A stretch of DNA of 64,000 bases from Halotia wernerae. GTDB taxonomy: Bacteria; Cyanobacteriota; Cyanobacteriia; Cyanobacteriales; Nostocaceae. Positions 9,143-17,265 of the stretch are shown here, piece after piece. Position 1 is the stretch's first letter. Every line of letters begins with the position of its first letter. Made by a program: the position numbers and the translations under genes. The stretch lies in contig JAYGHB010000020.1 of the NCBI GenBank assembly GCA_034931985.1, forward strand, positions 1 through 64,000, given 5' to 3'. A model generated the notes under the pieces. It was not told the origin of the DNA. It ran no database searches and saw nothing but the letters and a program-made list of their open reading frames with translations.

Positions 9143-9403
9143 CTAAGATTCTTTAACCTGCTGTAAATCTGCCAAAAGCTGATTTATAAAAGTCTCACCA
9201 TCAATTCCTTCTCCCCGTTCAAGTGACGCAATACCTTCATCAATCTTGGTACGAGTTTCGTCTACCCATACTTGATATGCACAGTTATCTTCTTCTAACA
9301 GGTGTAATGCAGCTTGAATTACTTCGCTAACATTATGAAATCTTCCTGTTGCGAGTAAATCTTGCACAATTTTCTCTTGTTCTGGCGTTAGTGTCATGCT
9401 CAT
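9143..9403 (-). CDS. ParD-like ribbon-helix-helix antitoxin
   Basis: 86 aa from the ATG at 9403 (MSMTLTPEQEKIV); the frame runs upstream to 9436 but there it passes through a dispersed palindromic repeat, so the longer start is rejected. The N-terminal strand-helix-helix (MTLTPEQEKIVQDLLATG, then NVSEVIQAALHLLEE) is a DNA-binding RHH domain; the acidic C-terminal tail would wrap the toxin. The pair probably represses its own promoter in 9404-9557. Confidence 0.87.
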   Translation of the reverse strand: MSMTLTPEQEKIVQDLLATGRFHNVSEVIQAALHLLEEDNCAYQVWVDETRTKIDEGIASLERGEGIDGETFINQLLADLQQVKES

Positions 9404-9414
9404 GTTGATTATGT

Positions 9415-9440
9415 AGGCGTAGCCCGCCGCAGGCATCGCT
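9415..9440. repeat. Dispersed palindromic repeat (GCGATGCCTGCGGCGGGCTACG type)
   Basis: The sequence AGGCGTAGCCCGCCGCAGGC followed by ATCGC matches a family of short GC-rich repeats common in Nostocales. Related copies are at 38430-38450 and 55716-55740, and a cousin at 24657-24695. Here it lies in the 5' region of the parD-like gene. Confidence 0.6.
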
Positions 9441-9557
9441 AGTTTTTTTCCATGATATAGTAACTCTTTTGAGACGGAAACTCGAAGATGGATATCGGAT
9501 TAGTATTACTACATTTACATTAGATGTAATCTGGTTGATAACTCTGACAGGAAAATT

Positions 9558-11324
9558 TTGCTAATCCAAGAACGTTATCGTTTACTCAAGCAGATTGGTA
9601 AAGGGGGATTTTGCAAAACCTTCCTCGCAGTTGATGAAGGTCAATTTCCCCCAATTCCTTGTGTGGTGCAACAATTTCTACCAAGAAACGAAACACTGAA
9701 AGTATTTGAACAAAAAGCACAATGGCTAAAAGAATTAGGGAAACATCCCCAAATTCCTGCTTTGTTAGCACATTTCCAGTACAACGAGTACTTTTATTTA
9801 GTACATGAGTTTATTGAAGGCATCAATTTAGCTCAAATAGTTGAAGAAGAGGGCGCTTTCAATGAAAGTCAGATTTGGCAACTTTTAGCAGATATATTGC
9901 CAGTTCTCAAATTTATGAGCGATTGCAATATCATCCATCGTGATATAAAACCAGAAAATATTATTCGCAGATCCTCCGTAAAAAATAGAGAAGAAAGTTT
10001 AGTTTTAGTTGATTTTGGTACTGCTAAAATCTTCACTGAAATTGACCAGCTAATCGGTGAACATTGTATTGGTAATGCAGAATATGTTGCTCCAGAGCAA
10101 GCAAAAGGAAAAGCAGTTTTTGCCAGTGACCTTTATAGCCTAGGCGTAACTTGCATTTATTTACTTACCCAGATTGCTCCTTTTGATTTATTTGATGTTG
10201 CTAATGATTGCTGGGTTTGGCGACAATACCTTACCTCTAAAGTTAGCGAACATTTGGCACAAATTCTTGATCGTCTCCTCCAAAATGACCTTAGCCAGCG
10301 CTTTCAATCAGCAGATGAAGTCATCAAAGCGATGGATATAGAGTCTAAAATTCAAAATTTTAAAGTAATTCCTATTTCTCCGTGGCAATGTTTGCACACC
10401 CTAACAGGAAATTCTATTGCGTTGGGCAGTATCAATGCCTTGTCTATTAGTCCTGACGGTAATACTTTAGCCAGTAGCGACAACAAAATTATCAGATTAT
10501 GGGATTTAAATACAAAAAAATTACTAGTTACCTTATCAGCACATTCCCAAACTGTAACATCAGTTGCTTTCAGTCCAGATGGCAAAATCTTAGCGACAGC
10601 TAGCGACGATAAAACTATTAAACTGTGGGATTTCAACACATTTCAGGAAATCGCTACCTTATGTGGACATTCGCACGCTGTCAAATCAGTTGCTTTTAGT
10701 CCTGATGGGCAGATTCTCGCTAGTGGTAGTTGGGATAAGCAAGTCATACTCTGGGATGTAAATACTAATACAGAAATTACCACTCTCACAGGACACCAAT
10801 TACAAGTGAGTTCGGTAGCCTTTAGCCCCCAAGGAAAACTGTTAGCCACCACTAGTTTTGACAGAACGATTCGCCTGTGGCAATTAAAGGCAACACAACA
10901 GTCTGAAGGACAATTTCAAAACCACCCGTGTTGTACCTTGTTAGGCTCCCTTTTAGGGCATACACGGGCGGTTTTGGCGATCGCTTTTAGTCCAGATGGC
11001 AAAATTCTGGCAACAGGTAGCGATGACAACACTATAAAATTGTGGGAGGTCAGTACTGGTGAGCTAATTACCACACTTTTAGGCCATTCTTGGTCAGTAG
11101 TGGCAATAGCTTTCACTGCCGATAGCGAAACGGTAATTAGTGCCAGTTGGGACAAGACAATTAAACTTTGGAGGGTAAGCACAGCAGAAGAACTTGCTAC
11201 TCTCTTTGGTCATGTAGACTCAGTATCTGCCGTTGCTGTCAGCCAAGTTGCACAACTGATTGCTAGTGGTAGCAGGGATAAGACCATCAAACTGTGGCAA
11301 CTTGTAGAACAGCAGGAAAGCTAA
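9558..11324 (+). CDS. Ser/Thr protein kinase-like protein with seven WD40 repeats, catalytic lysine replaced
   Basis: 588 aa from a TTG at 9558 (AGGAAAA upstream supports this start). Residues about 8-265 form a Hanks-type kinase domain: Gly loop GKGGFC (14-19), HRDIKPENII, DFGTAK, and APEQAKG. The subdomain II lysine, seen as VVK in the two other kinases of this window, is glutamine here (VVQQF, Q38). Residues about 280-585 carry seven WD40 repeats, each closing with an RLWDL or KLWDF-type motif, forming one beta-propeller for protein binding. Kinase-WD40 fusions are common in filamentous cyanobacteria; the K-to-Q change makes this one a candidate pseudokinase or scaffold. Confidence 0.92.
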   Translation: MLIQERYRLLKQIGKGGFCKTFLAVDEGQFPPIPCVVQQFLPRNETLKVFEQKAQWLKELGKHPQIPALLAHFQYNEYFYLVHEFIEGINLAQIVEEEGAFNESQIWQLLADILPVLKFMSDCNIIHRDIKPENIIRRSSVKNREESLVLVDFGTAKIFTEIDQLIGEHCIGNAEYVAPEQAKGKAVFASDLYSLGVTCIYLLTQIAPFDLFDVANDCWVWRQYLTSKVSEHLAQILDRLLQNDLSQRFQSADEVIKAMDIESKIQNFKVIPISPWQCLHTLTGNSIALGSINALSISPDGNTLASSDNKIIRLWDLNTKKLLVTLSAHSQTVTSVAFSPDGKILATASDDKTIKLWDFNTFQEIATLCGHSHAVKSVAFSPDGQILASGSWDKQVILWDVNTNTEITTLTGHQLQVSSVAFSPQGKLLATTSFDRTIRLWQLKATQQSEGQFQNHPCCTLLGSLLGHTRAVLAIAFSPDGKILATGSDDNTIKLWEVSTGELITTLLGHSWSVVAIAFTADSETVISASWDKTIKLWRVSTAEELATLFGHVDSVSAVAVSQVAQLIASGSRDKTIKLWQLVEQQES

Positions 11325-11334
11325 TTAGGCAATA

Positions 11335-11634
11335 TTAAGCACTACCTGTAAAAGCAACTTCGGGAAACTTCAACTGAGCTTCTGCCATTGGGCGATTTCT
11401 GCCTTCTTCTTGCCAGTAGTTAATCACTTCGGTTGCTTTATTAAGCAACTCAACGCGATCTACATCAGTAATCCAGTGTTTGGATTCCAGTTCCTTTTTT
11501 AACTCTTCCCAAGCATCATTTCTAGGCCAGAAAAAGTACTTAGTCAAAGGACTTGTGCCTTTGCCTACAATTTGATCGACTGCAAGGGCGACATTTTCGT
11601 CTAACCACAGAATTTTCAAAATAAATTTGGTCAA
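11335..11634 (-). CDS. ycf65: Small ribosomal subunit protein PSRP-3 / Ycf65 (cS23)
   Basis: 99 aa; KILWLDENVALAVDQIVGKG, TKYFFWPRNDAWEELK and VINYWQEEG are the signature of the plastid-specific ribosomal protein 3 family found in cyanobacterial 30S subunits and encoded as ycf65 in some plastids. Length is normal. It is convergent with the kinase-WD40 gene, 10 bp between stops. Confidence 0.93.
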   Translation of the reverse strand: MTKFILKILWLDENVALAVDQIVGKGTSPLTKYFFWPRNDAWEELKKELESKHWITDVDRVELLNKATEVINYWQEEGRNRPMAEAQLKFPEVAFTGSA

Positions 11635-11832
11635 TCACACCTCCGGGGAATATCCGGGCATTAATTACTAAGATTGCGATCGCTTATTTTAACGCAATAC
11701 TTACCAAATGGGAAATAGGGCATTGGCGATAGGGGGAGCAAGACAAAGAAAGCATGGGGCATTAGCTTGTTCATAATGACCCGTTAAGCAATTTAAAATC
11801 TAATAGTTAAGCCTCCCAATCTACCCATTCTC

Positions 11833-12618
11833 ATGATACAAAAAGCAATTGTTATTTTCGATATTGATGGTGTCGTACGCGATGTTAGCGGTTCCTATCG
11901 TCGAGCGATCGCAGATACAGTAGAGTATTTTACAAACGCAGCCTATCGTCCAACACCCTTAGACATTGACCAATTAAAGTCTGAAGGGGTTTGGAATAAC
12001 GATTGGGAAGCCTCCCAAGAATTAATTTACCGCTATTTTGCAGGGCAAGAACAACTCCGCGAACAGCTGCAACTAGATTACAACGCTATTGTGGCTTTCT
12101 TTCAGTCCCGTTACAGAGGTACAGACCCCGATAATTTCACCGGGTATATCTGTGATGAACCTTTATTATTACAAGCCACCTACTTAGAACAACTGACACA
12201 AGCTGGAATTAGTTGGGGATTTTTCAGTGGTGCTACCCGTGCTTCCGCTAACTATGTATTAGAAAAACGTTTGGGTTTAAAGTCTCCAGTGTTGATTGCA
12301 ATGGAAGATGCACCAGGAAAACCAAACCCTACAGGACTTTTTACCACCGTGCAGAAGTTAGAGAATGAACTGGATGAGTTATCAGTAATTTTATATGTGG
12401 GCGATACAGTAGCTGATATGTACACAGTAGGAAAAGCGCAAGAGATCAATCCTCACCGGACTTGGATTGGCGTGGGAGTTTTACCACCTCATGTACAAGA
12501 AACAGCACAGCGCCGTGATGCATACACCGAAACACTCCTAACAGCAGGAGCAGCAGTCGTTTTGAGCAATGTCGAGCAACTAAATCCAGCCAAAATTCAG
12601 GAAATACTGCTTAGTTAA
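11833..12618 (+). CDS. HAD-type hydrolase (TIGR01548-like)
   Basis: 261 aa. The first HAD motif FDIDGVVRDVS near residues 9-19 supplies the nucleophile aspartate; SGATRAS near residue 140 fits motif II (Ser/Thr) and YVGDTVADM near residue 195 motif IV. The opening 'IFDIDGVVRDV' and the 'Y.....YFT...Y.PT' cap resemble the cyanobacterial TIGR01548 subfamily of HAD phosphatases; the natural substrate is not known. Single gene with its own start ATG at 11833. Confidence 0.87.
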   Translation: MIQKAIVIFDIDGVVRDVSGSYRRAIADTVEYFTNAAYRPTPLDIDQLKSEGVWNNDWEASQELIYRYFAGQEQLREQLQLDYNAIVAFFQSRYRGTDPDNFTGYICDEPLLLQATYLEQLTQAGISWGFFSGATRASANYVLEKRLGLKSPVLIAMEDAPGKPNPTGLFTTVQKLENELDELSVILYVGDTVADMYTVGKAQEINPHRTWIGVGVLPPHVQETAQRRDAYTETLLTAGAAVVLSNVEQLNPAKIQEILLS

Positions 12619-12779
12619 TAATCAGCAGATGTCTAATTATTATCTTTCCATGCCCCATGCCCATTACTTACTTGATCAAGTTCCTATTCAAACATAAATA
12701 AATTTGGATGATGCATTGGTTGTGTGAGAAAAACGACTTACCCTAGCACCAGAGATTTTTAGCAGGAAAAGGCGATCGC

Positions 12780-14237
12780 ATGAGCAACGGTGTAATGATG
12801 CAGTATTTCCATTGGTACGTCTCAAGTGAGGACAACCTGTGGAATCAACTGAATAAAACAGCTAATGAGCTAGCTAATGCAGGCTTTACTGCCTTGTGGC
12901 TACCGCCAGCATACAAAGGTAGCGGCGGCACATGGGATGTAGGATACGCAGTCTACGATTTGTTTGATTTGGGCGAGTTTGATCAAAAAAATACTGTGCG
13001 TACAAAATACGGCACACGCGAAGAATATCTCAAAGCTATTAAAACAGCCCAAGGTGTTGGCATTCAAATCTACGCTGATGTCGTTTTCAACCACAAAGAT
13101 GGGGGAGATGAGATAGAACGCATTTTAGCCCAAGAAATAGATTGGAATGACCGCAATCGTGCCATTAGTGACTGGTATGAAATCGGTGCTTATACTAAGT
13201 TCAATTTTCCCGGACGTGGAGATAAATATTCCAGTATGAAATGGCATTGGTGGTGCTTTGATTCATTGTCTTACAATGCAGATACTCAAAATGCAGACAA
13301 ACTCTACCGCATCAAAGATAAAAATTTTGAGACAGAAGTTAATTACGAACACGGCAACTATGACTACCTACTAGCCAATGATTTGGATTCGAGTAATGAT
13401 CTTGTGCGTGGTGAGTTGATGTATTGGGGACGTTGGTTTATTGACACCACGGGCGTAGACGGCTTTCGTATTGATGCCGTCAAACATATCCGTTCTTCAT
13501 TTTTCCGCGATTGGCTCAACCATTTGCGAGTTCATTTTGGAGGGCGGGAACTGTTTAACTGTGGCGAGTACTGGTCTCAAAATATCGATGATTTACATGG
13601 CTACCTGGCTGCTACCGAAGGGCTAATGTCTTTATTTGATGTACCGCTACATTTCAAGTTTCATCAAGCCGGTCGCCAAGGCAGTAGTTTCGATATGCGG
13701 ACTATTTTTGACAGAACCTTAGTCAAAGAACAACCAGCCCTAGCAGTAACTTTTGTAGAAAATCACGATACTCAACCATGTCAATCGCTAGAATCGCCTG
13801 TTGAACCTTGGTTTAAACCATTAGCTTATGCACTGATTTTATTACGCCATGAAGGTTATCCTTGCGTGTTTTATGCAGACTATTACGGGGCGCAATATCA
13901 AGATAAAGAACGCGATGCTACCCTTTACTCTCACAGGTTCCTGATTGACAAGTTTTTGAAAGCTCGTAAAGAATATAGTTTTGGCGACCAACACAATTAT
14001 TTTGATCACCCCAATACCATTGGTTGGACGCGTTTGGGTGACACCGAACATCCGGGAGCAATGGCTGTAGTAATGACCAACGCTGAAGCCGGGAATAAGT
14101 GGATGAATATGTTCCGACCCAATGCAGCTTTCTACGATGCCACAGAGCATATCCAAGAAATAGTTTATACCAATGATGATGGCTGGGGAAATTTCCCTTG
14201 TTCGGGTGGTTCAGTGTCAGTTTGGTTACAAAAGTAG
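12780..14237 (+). CDS. Cytoplasmic alpha-amylase (GH13)
   Basis: 485 aa with no signal peptide. The four GH13 regions are present: I DVVFNH at 100-105, II GFRIDAVKH with nucleophile D232, III acid/base E263 in CGEYW, and IV FVENHD with D330. The opening MQYFHWYVSSEDNLWNQL is that of the intracellular GH13_5 amylases, which cut alpha-1,4 links in maltodextrin or glycogen. The ATG at 12780 directly follows a HIP1-like GGCGATCGC, so the ribosome binding site (AGGAAAAGG, about 8 bp upstream) overlaps the repeat region. It probably works in glycogen turnover. Confidence 0.94.
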   Translation: MSNGVMMQYFHWYVSSEDNLWNQLNKTANELANAGFTALWLPPAYKGSGGTWDVGYAVYDLFDLGEFDQKNTVRTKYGTREEYLKAIKTAQGVGIQIYADVVFNHKDGGDEIERILAQEIDWNDRNRAISDWYEIGAYTKFNFPGRGDKYSSMKWHWWCFDSLSYNADTQNADKLYRIKDKNFETEVNYEHGNYDYLLANDLDSSNDLVRGELMYWGRWFIDTTGVDGFRIDAVKHIRSSFFRDWLNHLRVHFGGRELFNCGEYWSQNIDDLHGYLAATEGLMSLFDVPLHFKFHQAGRQGSSFDMRTIFDRTLVKEQPALAVTFVENHDTQPCQSLESPVEPWFKPLAYALILLRHEGYPCVFYADYYGAQYQDKERDATLYSHRFLIDKFLKARKEYSFGDQHNYFDHPNTIGWTRLGDTEHPGAMAVVMTNAEAGNKWMNMFRPNAAFYDATEHIQEIVYTNDDGWGNFPCSGGSVSVWLQK

Positions 14238-14244
14238 TGCCAAA

Positions 14245-14275
14245 TATAAAAGGTAAATAAACTTTACCTTTTATA
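14245..14275. terminator. Bidirectional terminator between amylase and anti-sigma genes
   Basis: Perfect 13-bp inverted repeat TATAAAAGGTAAA / TTTACCTTTTATA with a 5-nt loop, A-rich on the left and T-rich on the right arm. It lies between two convergent genes and could end transcripts from both. Confidence 0.75.
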
Positions 14276-14281
14276 CATTAA

Positions 14282-14905
14282 CTAATAACTCAAGTTGCAC
14301 TGCTTTTGTTCAAGTGAACAAATTGCTCGCTTACCTTGTAAACGCTCTTCCTTCTGCAAAATTTTAACATTACCAGAGAGAATAATTTGCCGTTCTGTTG
14401 GCACATATCGAATCTCATCAGCACTAGCTTGAATTTGAGCTTCTGGATATACCCAAGTGGCGTTGCCAAGCGCTCTTACTTCTTTTGTACTCTCATCGTA
14501 CTGTTGAACATCTGAGGTGAGGGTAATTTGTCCGGTTTCAATCAATTGGGCTATAGTCTGCGCGTTTGCTTTTGTATCATCCGTTGAATAGAGGAATGCT
14601 GAAAACCATTCAGGAATCCGCCCTGAAGTCATGGTTGGAATAACGAAAACAGCAGCAATCATAAGTGATGCACAAGCAATTAGAGAGGCGCGGCGATTTA
14701 ACCGCCCAAGCGAAAAATTCATTCGATTTACTCTTTGGTGGATCTTTTTATTTGAAGTTGATTGGTGAGCCTGTAACAGTTCGGCTTCTAGTTGAGCCTT
14801 AAATGTTGGATCTGGCTCAATACTTTCTGCAAGATTAGTCAAATGTGAAAGGAGGTCTACATCTTGCTGGGAAAGATTAGTAGGTCGATTATTTCTAAAA
14901 TTCAT
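14282..14905 (-). CDS. Membrane anti-sigma-like protein with C-terminal OstA/LptA-like domain
   Basis: 207 aa. Residues 11-50 (LSQQDVDLLSHLTNLAESIE, then PDPTFKAQLEAELLQAH) match the cytoplasmic N-terminus of cyanobacterial anti-sigma proteins that lack the zinc HxxxCxxC motif. A single membrane segment is at about 73-91. Beyond it, residues about 125-195 show the short beta repeats of LptA/OstA domains (ASADEIRYVPTERQIILSGN, then VKILQ). It lies 8 bp after the ECF sigma gene on the same strand. I infer that it holds the sigma factor at the membrane and that the outer domain senses envelope or lipopolysaccharide state. The layout recalls the SigG/SapG pair of Anabaena, but orthology is not shown. 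Confidence 0.72.
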   Translation of the reverse strand: MNFRNNRPTNLSQQDVDLLSHLTNLAESIEPDPTFKAQLEAELLQAHQSTSNKKIHQRVNRMNFSLGRLNRRASLIACASLMIAAVFVIPTMTSGRIPEWFSAFLYSTDDTKANAQTIAQLIETGQITLTSDVQQYDESTKEVRALGNATWVYPEAQIQASADEIRYVPTERQIILSGNVKILQKEERLQGKRAICSLEQKQCNLSY

Positions 14906-14913
14906 AGTTTTTT

Positions 14914-15501
14914 TTACTTACAGGTAGTTCCTAGATACTTACGTAGGTCTTTCAAAGCTCGACAAACTAGCATTTTGACAGCAGCTTCGCTTTTTCCCAT
15001 AACTTGTCCCACTTCGACTACACTCAGCCCGGCAAAAATTTGTAAGGCAACTGCTTCTGCTCGTTCAGAAGTGAGTAAACTTAGAGCTTGGTTAATTTGC
15101 TCTAAAGACAATCGACGAGCAACTAATTCGTCTGGTGAAATCGAGGCATCTACGATGTGAGTGGCAACTTCCAGTGGTAATGTTGGACGTTTGCGGCGAA
15201 AGTAGTCTGCTGCTTTACGACGAGCAATTCCTAACAGCCAAGCAGCAAATTTGCCTCGCCCTTGGAAACTAGAAATTGCTTCTTGCGCTACTAAAAACGT
15301 TTGGGCTGTCAAGTCTTGTGCATCATGAATGTTACCAACCCTTGCTAAATGGTAGCTGTAGACGGGTTTGAGGTTGCGTCGGTAAAGTTCTGCAAAAGCC
15401 TCAGAACTATGTTGCGCCTCCTGAGCTAATTCTTCATCCGATTTCATCCTAAATTCTGGAAGAAATTGACTTTGAAGTGGACAAGATGAGGGGTGATTCA
15501 T
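14914..15501 (-). CDS. ECF-type RNA polymerase sigma factor
   Basis: 195 aa; region 2 includes AFAELYRRNLKPVYSYHLAR and DAQDLTAQTFLVA, region 2.4 the segment 'GKFAAWLLGIARRKAADYFRR', and region 4 'LTSERAEAVALQIFAGLSVVEVGQVMGKSEAAVKM', the helix-turn-helix that reads the -35 box. Two starts are possible, M1 at 15501 or M19 (MKSDEEL); the shorter form matches the usual N-terminus of ECF factors. It is co-transcribed with the anti-sigma-like gene and probably controls that operon and envelope genes. Confidence 0.93.
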   Translation of the reverse strand: MNHPSSCPLQSQFLPEFRMKSDEELAQEAQHSSEAFAELYRRNLKPVYSYHLARVGNIHDAQDLTAQTFLVAQEAISSFQGRGKFAAWLLGIARRKAADYFRRKRPTLPLEVATHIVDASISPDELVARRLSLEQINQALSLLTSERAEAVALQIFAGLSVVEVGQVMGKSEAAVKMLVCRALKDLRKYLGTTCK

Positions 15502-15873
15502 TCATACTTTCCTTTAAGTCAGAAATATGGTTCTATTTGGTATGTCGTAGAAGACCATAATTTCGTAACAGCCAATGTCAAATCTTCTTATCACATCCGC
15601 GACTCACACGCGAGTAGATTCAAGCAGCTATTGATACCGTTTCTTTGTGAAGCTGCAATAACCCCCCGGCTAGCGCCGTCCCCTCTTGGTAAGGGCAGAC
15701 TACAGAGGATCTCATCAGCACATCTTCATAAGAATTGATATTAATTAATTCTTCGTTAGTAACAATAATGGTTTTGTTGACAAAGCGATCGCCTGCATCC
15801 ATGTTCTAAGATCAATCAAACAATGACTGCATAAAATATCCGTTTTGCTTTGATTATTGGGAGACTGATAAAA
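15502..15873. other. Spacer between the ECF sigma gene and P450
   Basis: 372 bp holding the divergent promoters. A GC-rich repeat-like segment (GGCTAGCGCCGTCCCCTCTT, 15668-15687) lies in the middle. A 60-codon minus-strand reading frame (15620-15802) begins MDAGDRFVNKTIIVTNEELI, which looks protein-like, but its end runs into the repeat, so at best it is a gene fragment. No RNA gene is recognisable. Confidence 0.5.
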
Positions 15874-17265
15874 ATGTCTGCACAGCAACTGCCTGACGGC
15901 CCTCAAACTCACCCCTGGCTACAGACATTCCAATGGCTAACCAGCCCCTTGGAATACATGGAAGATTGTGCTGAACGCTATGGAGACTTATTTACTCTCC
16001 AACTGGGACAAAATTCTACTCCTCAAGTATTTATTAGTAATCCCCAAGCAATTCAGCAGATTTTTAACACTACTCCCAAACAATTGGACTCTGGTGAAGC
16101 AGCAGGTGTGAAATCGCCTTTGTTAGGGCAGCAATCACTGCTAGCGTTAGACGGAAAGCCCCACCAACGGCAAAGAAAGTTATTGACACCTCCCTTGCAT
16201 GGGGAACGGATGCTTTCTTATGGTCAGTTAATCGGTGATATCACCGCACAAGTGACTAGTCAATGGCAGATTGAGGAACATTTTTCTGTTCTACCGTTCA
16301 TGCAAGAAATCTCTTTCCAAGTGATTTTAAAAGCTGTTTTTGGTCTAGAAGATGGGTCACGTTACGAAAAGCTCAAAAAACTTTTAATTGCAATACTGAA
16401 TCCAAAAACACCTATCATTAGAACGGTTCTGCTTCTTTTCCCATCACTAAGACAAGATTTAGGTGCATGGAGTCCTTGGGGAAAGTACCTGCGTTTACGG
16501 CAGCAAATTGATCAACTCATCTACGCTGAAATTCAAGAACGCAAAGCGCAATCTGACCCGTCTCGAACTGATATTTTATCTTTGATGATGGCTGCTCGCG
16601 ATGAAGCAGGAGAGCCGATGACAAATTTAGAGTTGCGAGATGAGTTGATGACCCTGTTAGTAGCGGGTCACGAAACTACTGCAACTTCCTTATCATGGGC
16701 ATTATACTGGATTCACCATTTGCCACAGATACGAGAAAAACTACTGCAAGAAATGGACAAGTTGGGTGAAAATCCCGAACCAAATGCTATTTTCCAATTA
16801 CCATATTTGAATGCTATTTGTTCTGAAACCCTACGCCTTTATCCAGTGGCAATATCGGCACTAAATCGAGTGGTCAAATCACCGCTACAAATTGGTAAGT
16901 ACAAATTTGAGCCTGGTACTCTGCTGATTCCTTCTATTTATTTGACCCATCATCGAGAAGATTTGTATCCTCAACCGAAACAGTTTAGACCAGAGCGTTT
17001 TCTCGAACGTCAATTTACTCCCTATGAGTACATACCTTTTGGTGGTGGGAATCGCCGTTGTATTGGTATGGCACTAGCCTTGTTTGAGATGAAACTGGTT
17101 TTAGTAACCATACTTTCTCGCTGGCAAATGGAATTAGCTGATAATAAACCAGTGCGACCAGTGCGTAAGGGCTTACTGTTTTCGCCAGCAGGCGGTGTGA
17201 AGATGGTGGTGAAAGGAAAAAGACATCCTCAAAATCAGCCCATTCTTCAGACTAGCTTTAGTTAA
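15874..17265 (+). CDS. Cytochrome P450 (CYP110-like)
   Basis: 463 aa from the ATG at 15874 (MSAQQLPDGPQ); a TTG at 15850 is in frame but less likely. Motifs: I-helix AGHETTATS, K-helix ExxR in SETLRLYP, PERF, and the haem loop FGGGNRRCIG with cysteine ligand C396. The N-terminus lacks a membrane anchor. The sequence style is that of cyanobacterial CYP110 enzymes, which oxidise fatty-acid or terpenoid-like substrates; the substrate here is unknown. It converges with a glycosyltransferase gene and their stop regions overlap by 8 bp. Confidence 0.94.
   Translation: MSAQQLPDGPQTHPWLQTFQWLTSPLEYMEDCAERYGDLFTLQLGQNSTPQVFISNPQAIQQIFNTTPKQLDSGEAAGVKSPLLGQQSLLALDGKPHQRQRKLLTPPLHGERMLSYGQLIGDITAQVTSQWQIEEHFSVLPFMQEISFQVILKAVFGLEDGSRYEKLKKLLIAILNPKTPIIRTVLLLFPSLRQDLGAWSPWGKYLRLRQQIDQLIYAEIQERKAQSDPSRTDILSLMMAARDEAGEPMTNLELRDELMTLLVAGHETTATSLSWALYWIHHLPQIREKLLQEMDKLGENPEPNAIFQLPYLNAICSETLRLYPVAISALNRVVKSPLQIGKYKFEPGTLLIPSIYLTHHREDLYPQPKQFRPERFLERQFTPYEYIPFGGGNRRCIGMALALFEMKLVLVTILSRWQMELADNKPVRPVRKGLLFSPAGGVKMVVKGKRHPQNQPILQTSFS

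Noticed and set aside
15493..15738. 81-aa frame upstream of the P450
   Set aside because: Crosses the sigma-factor start and a GC-rich repeat; no coding character.
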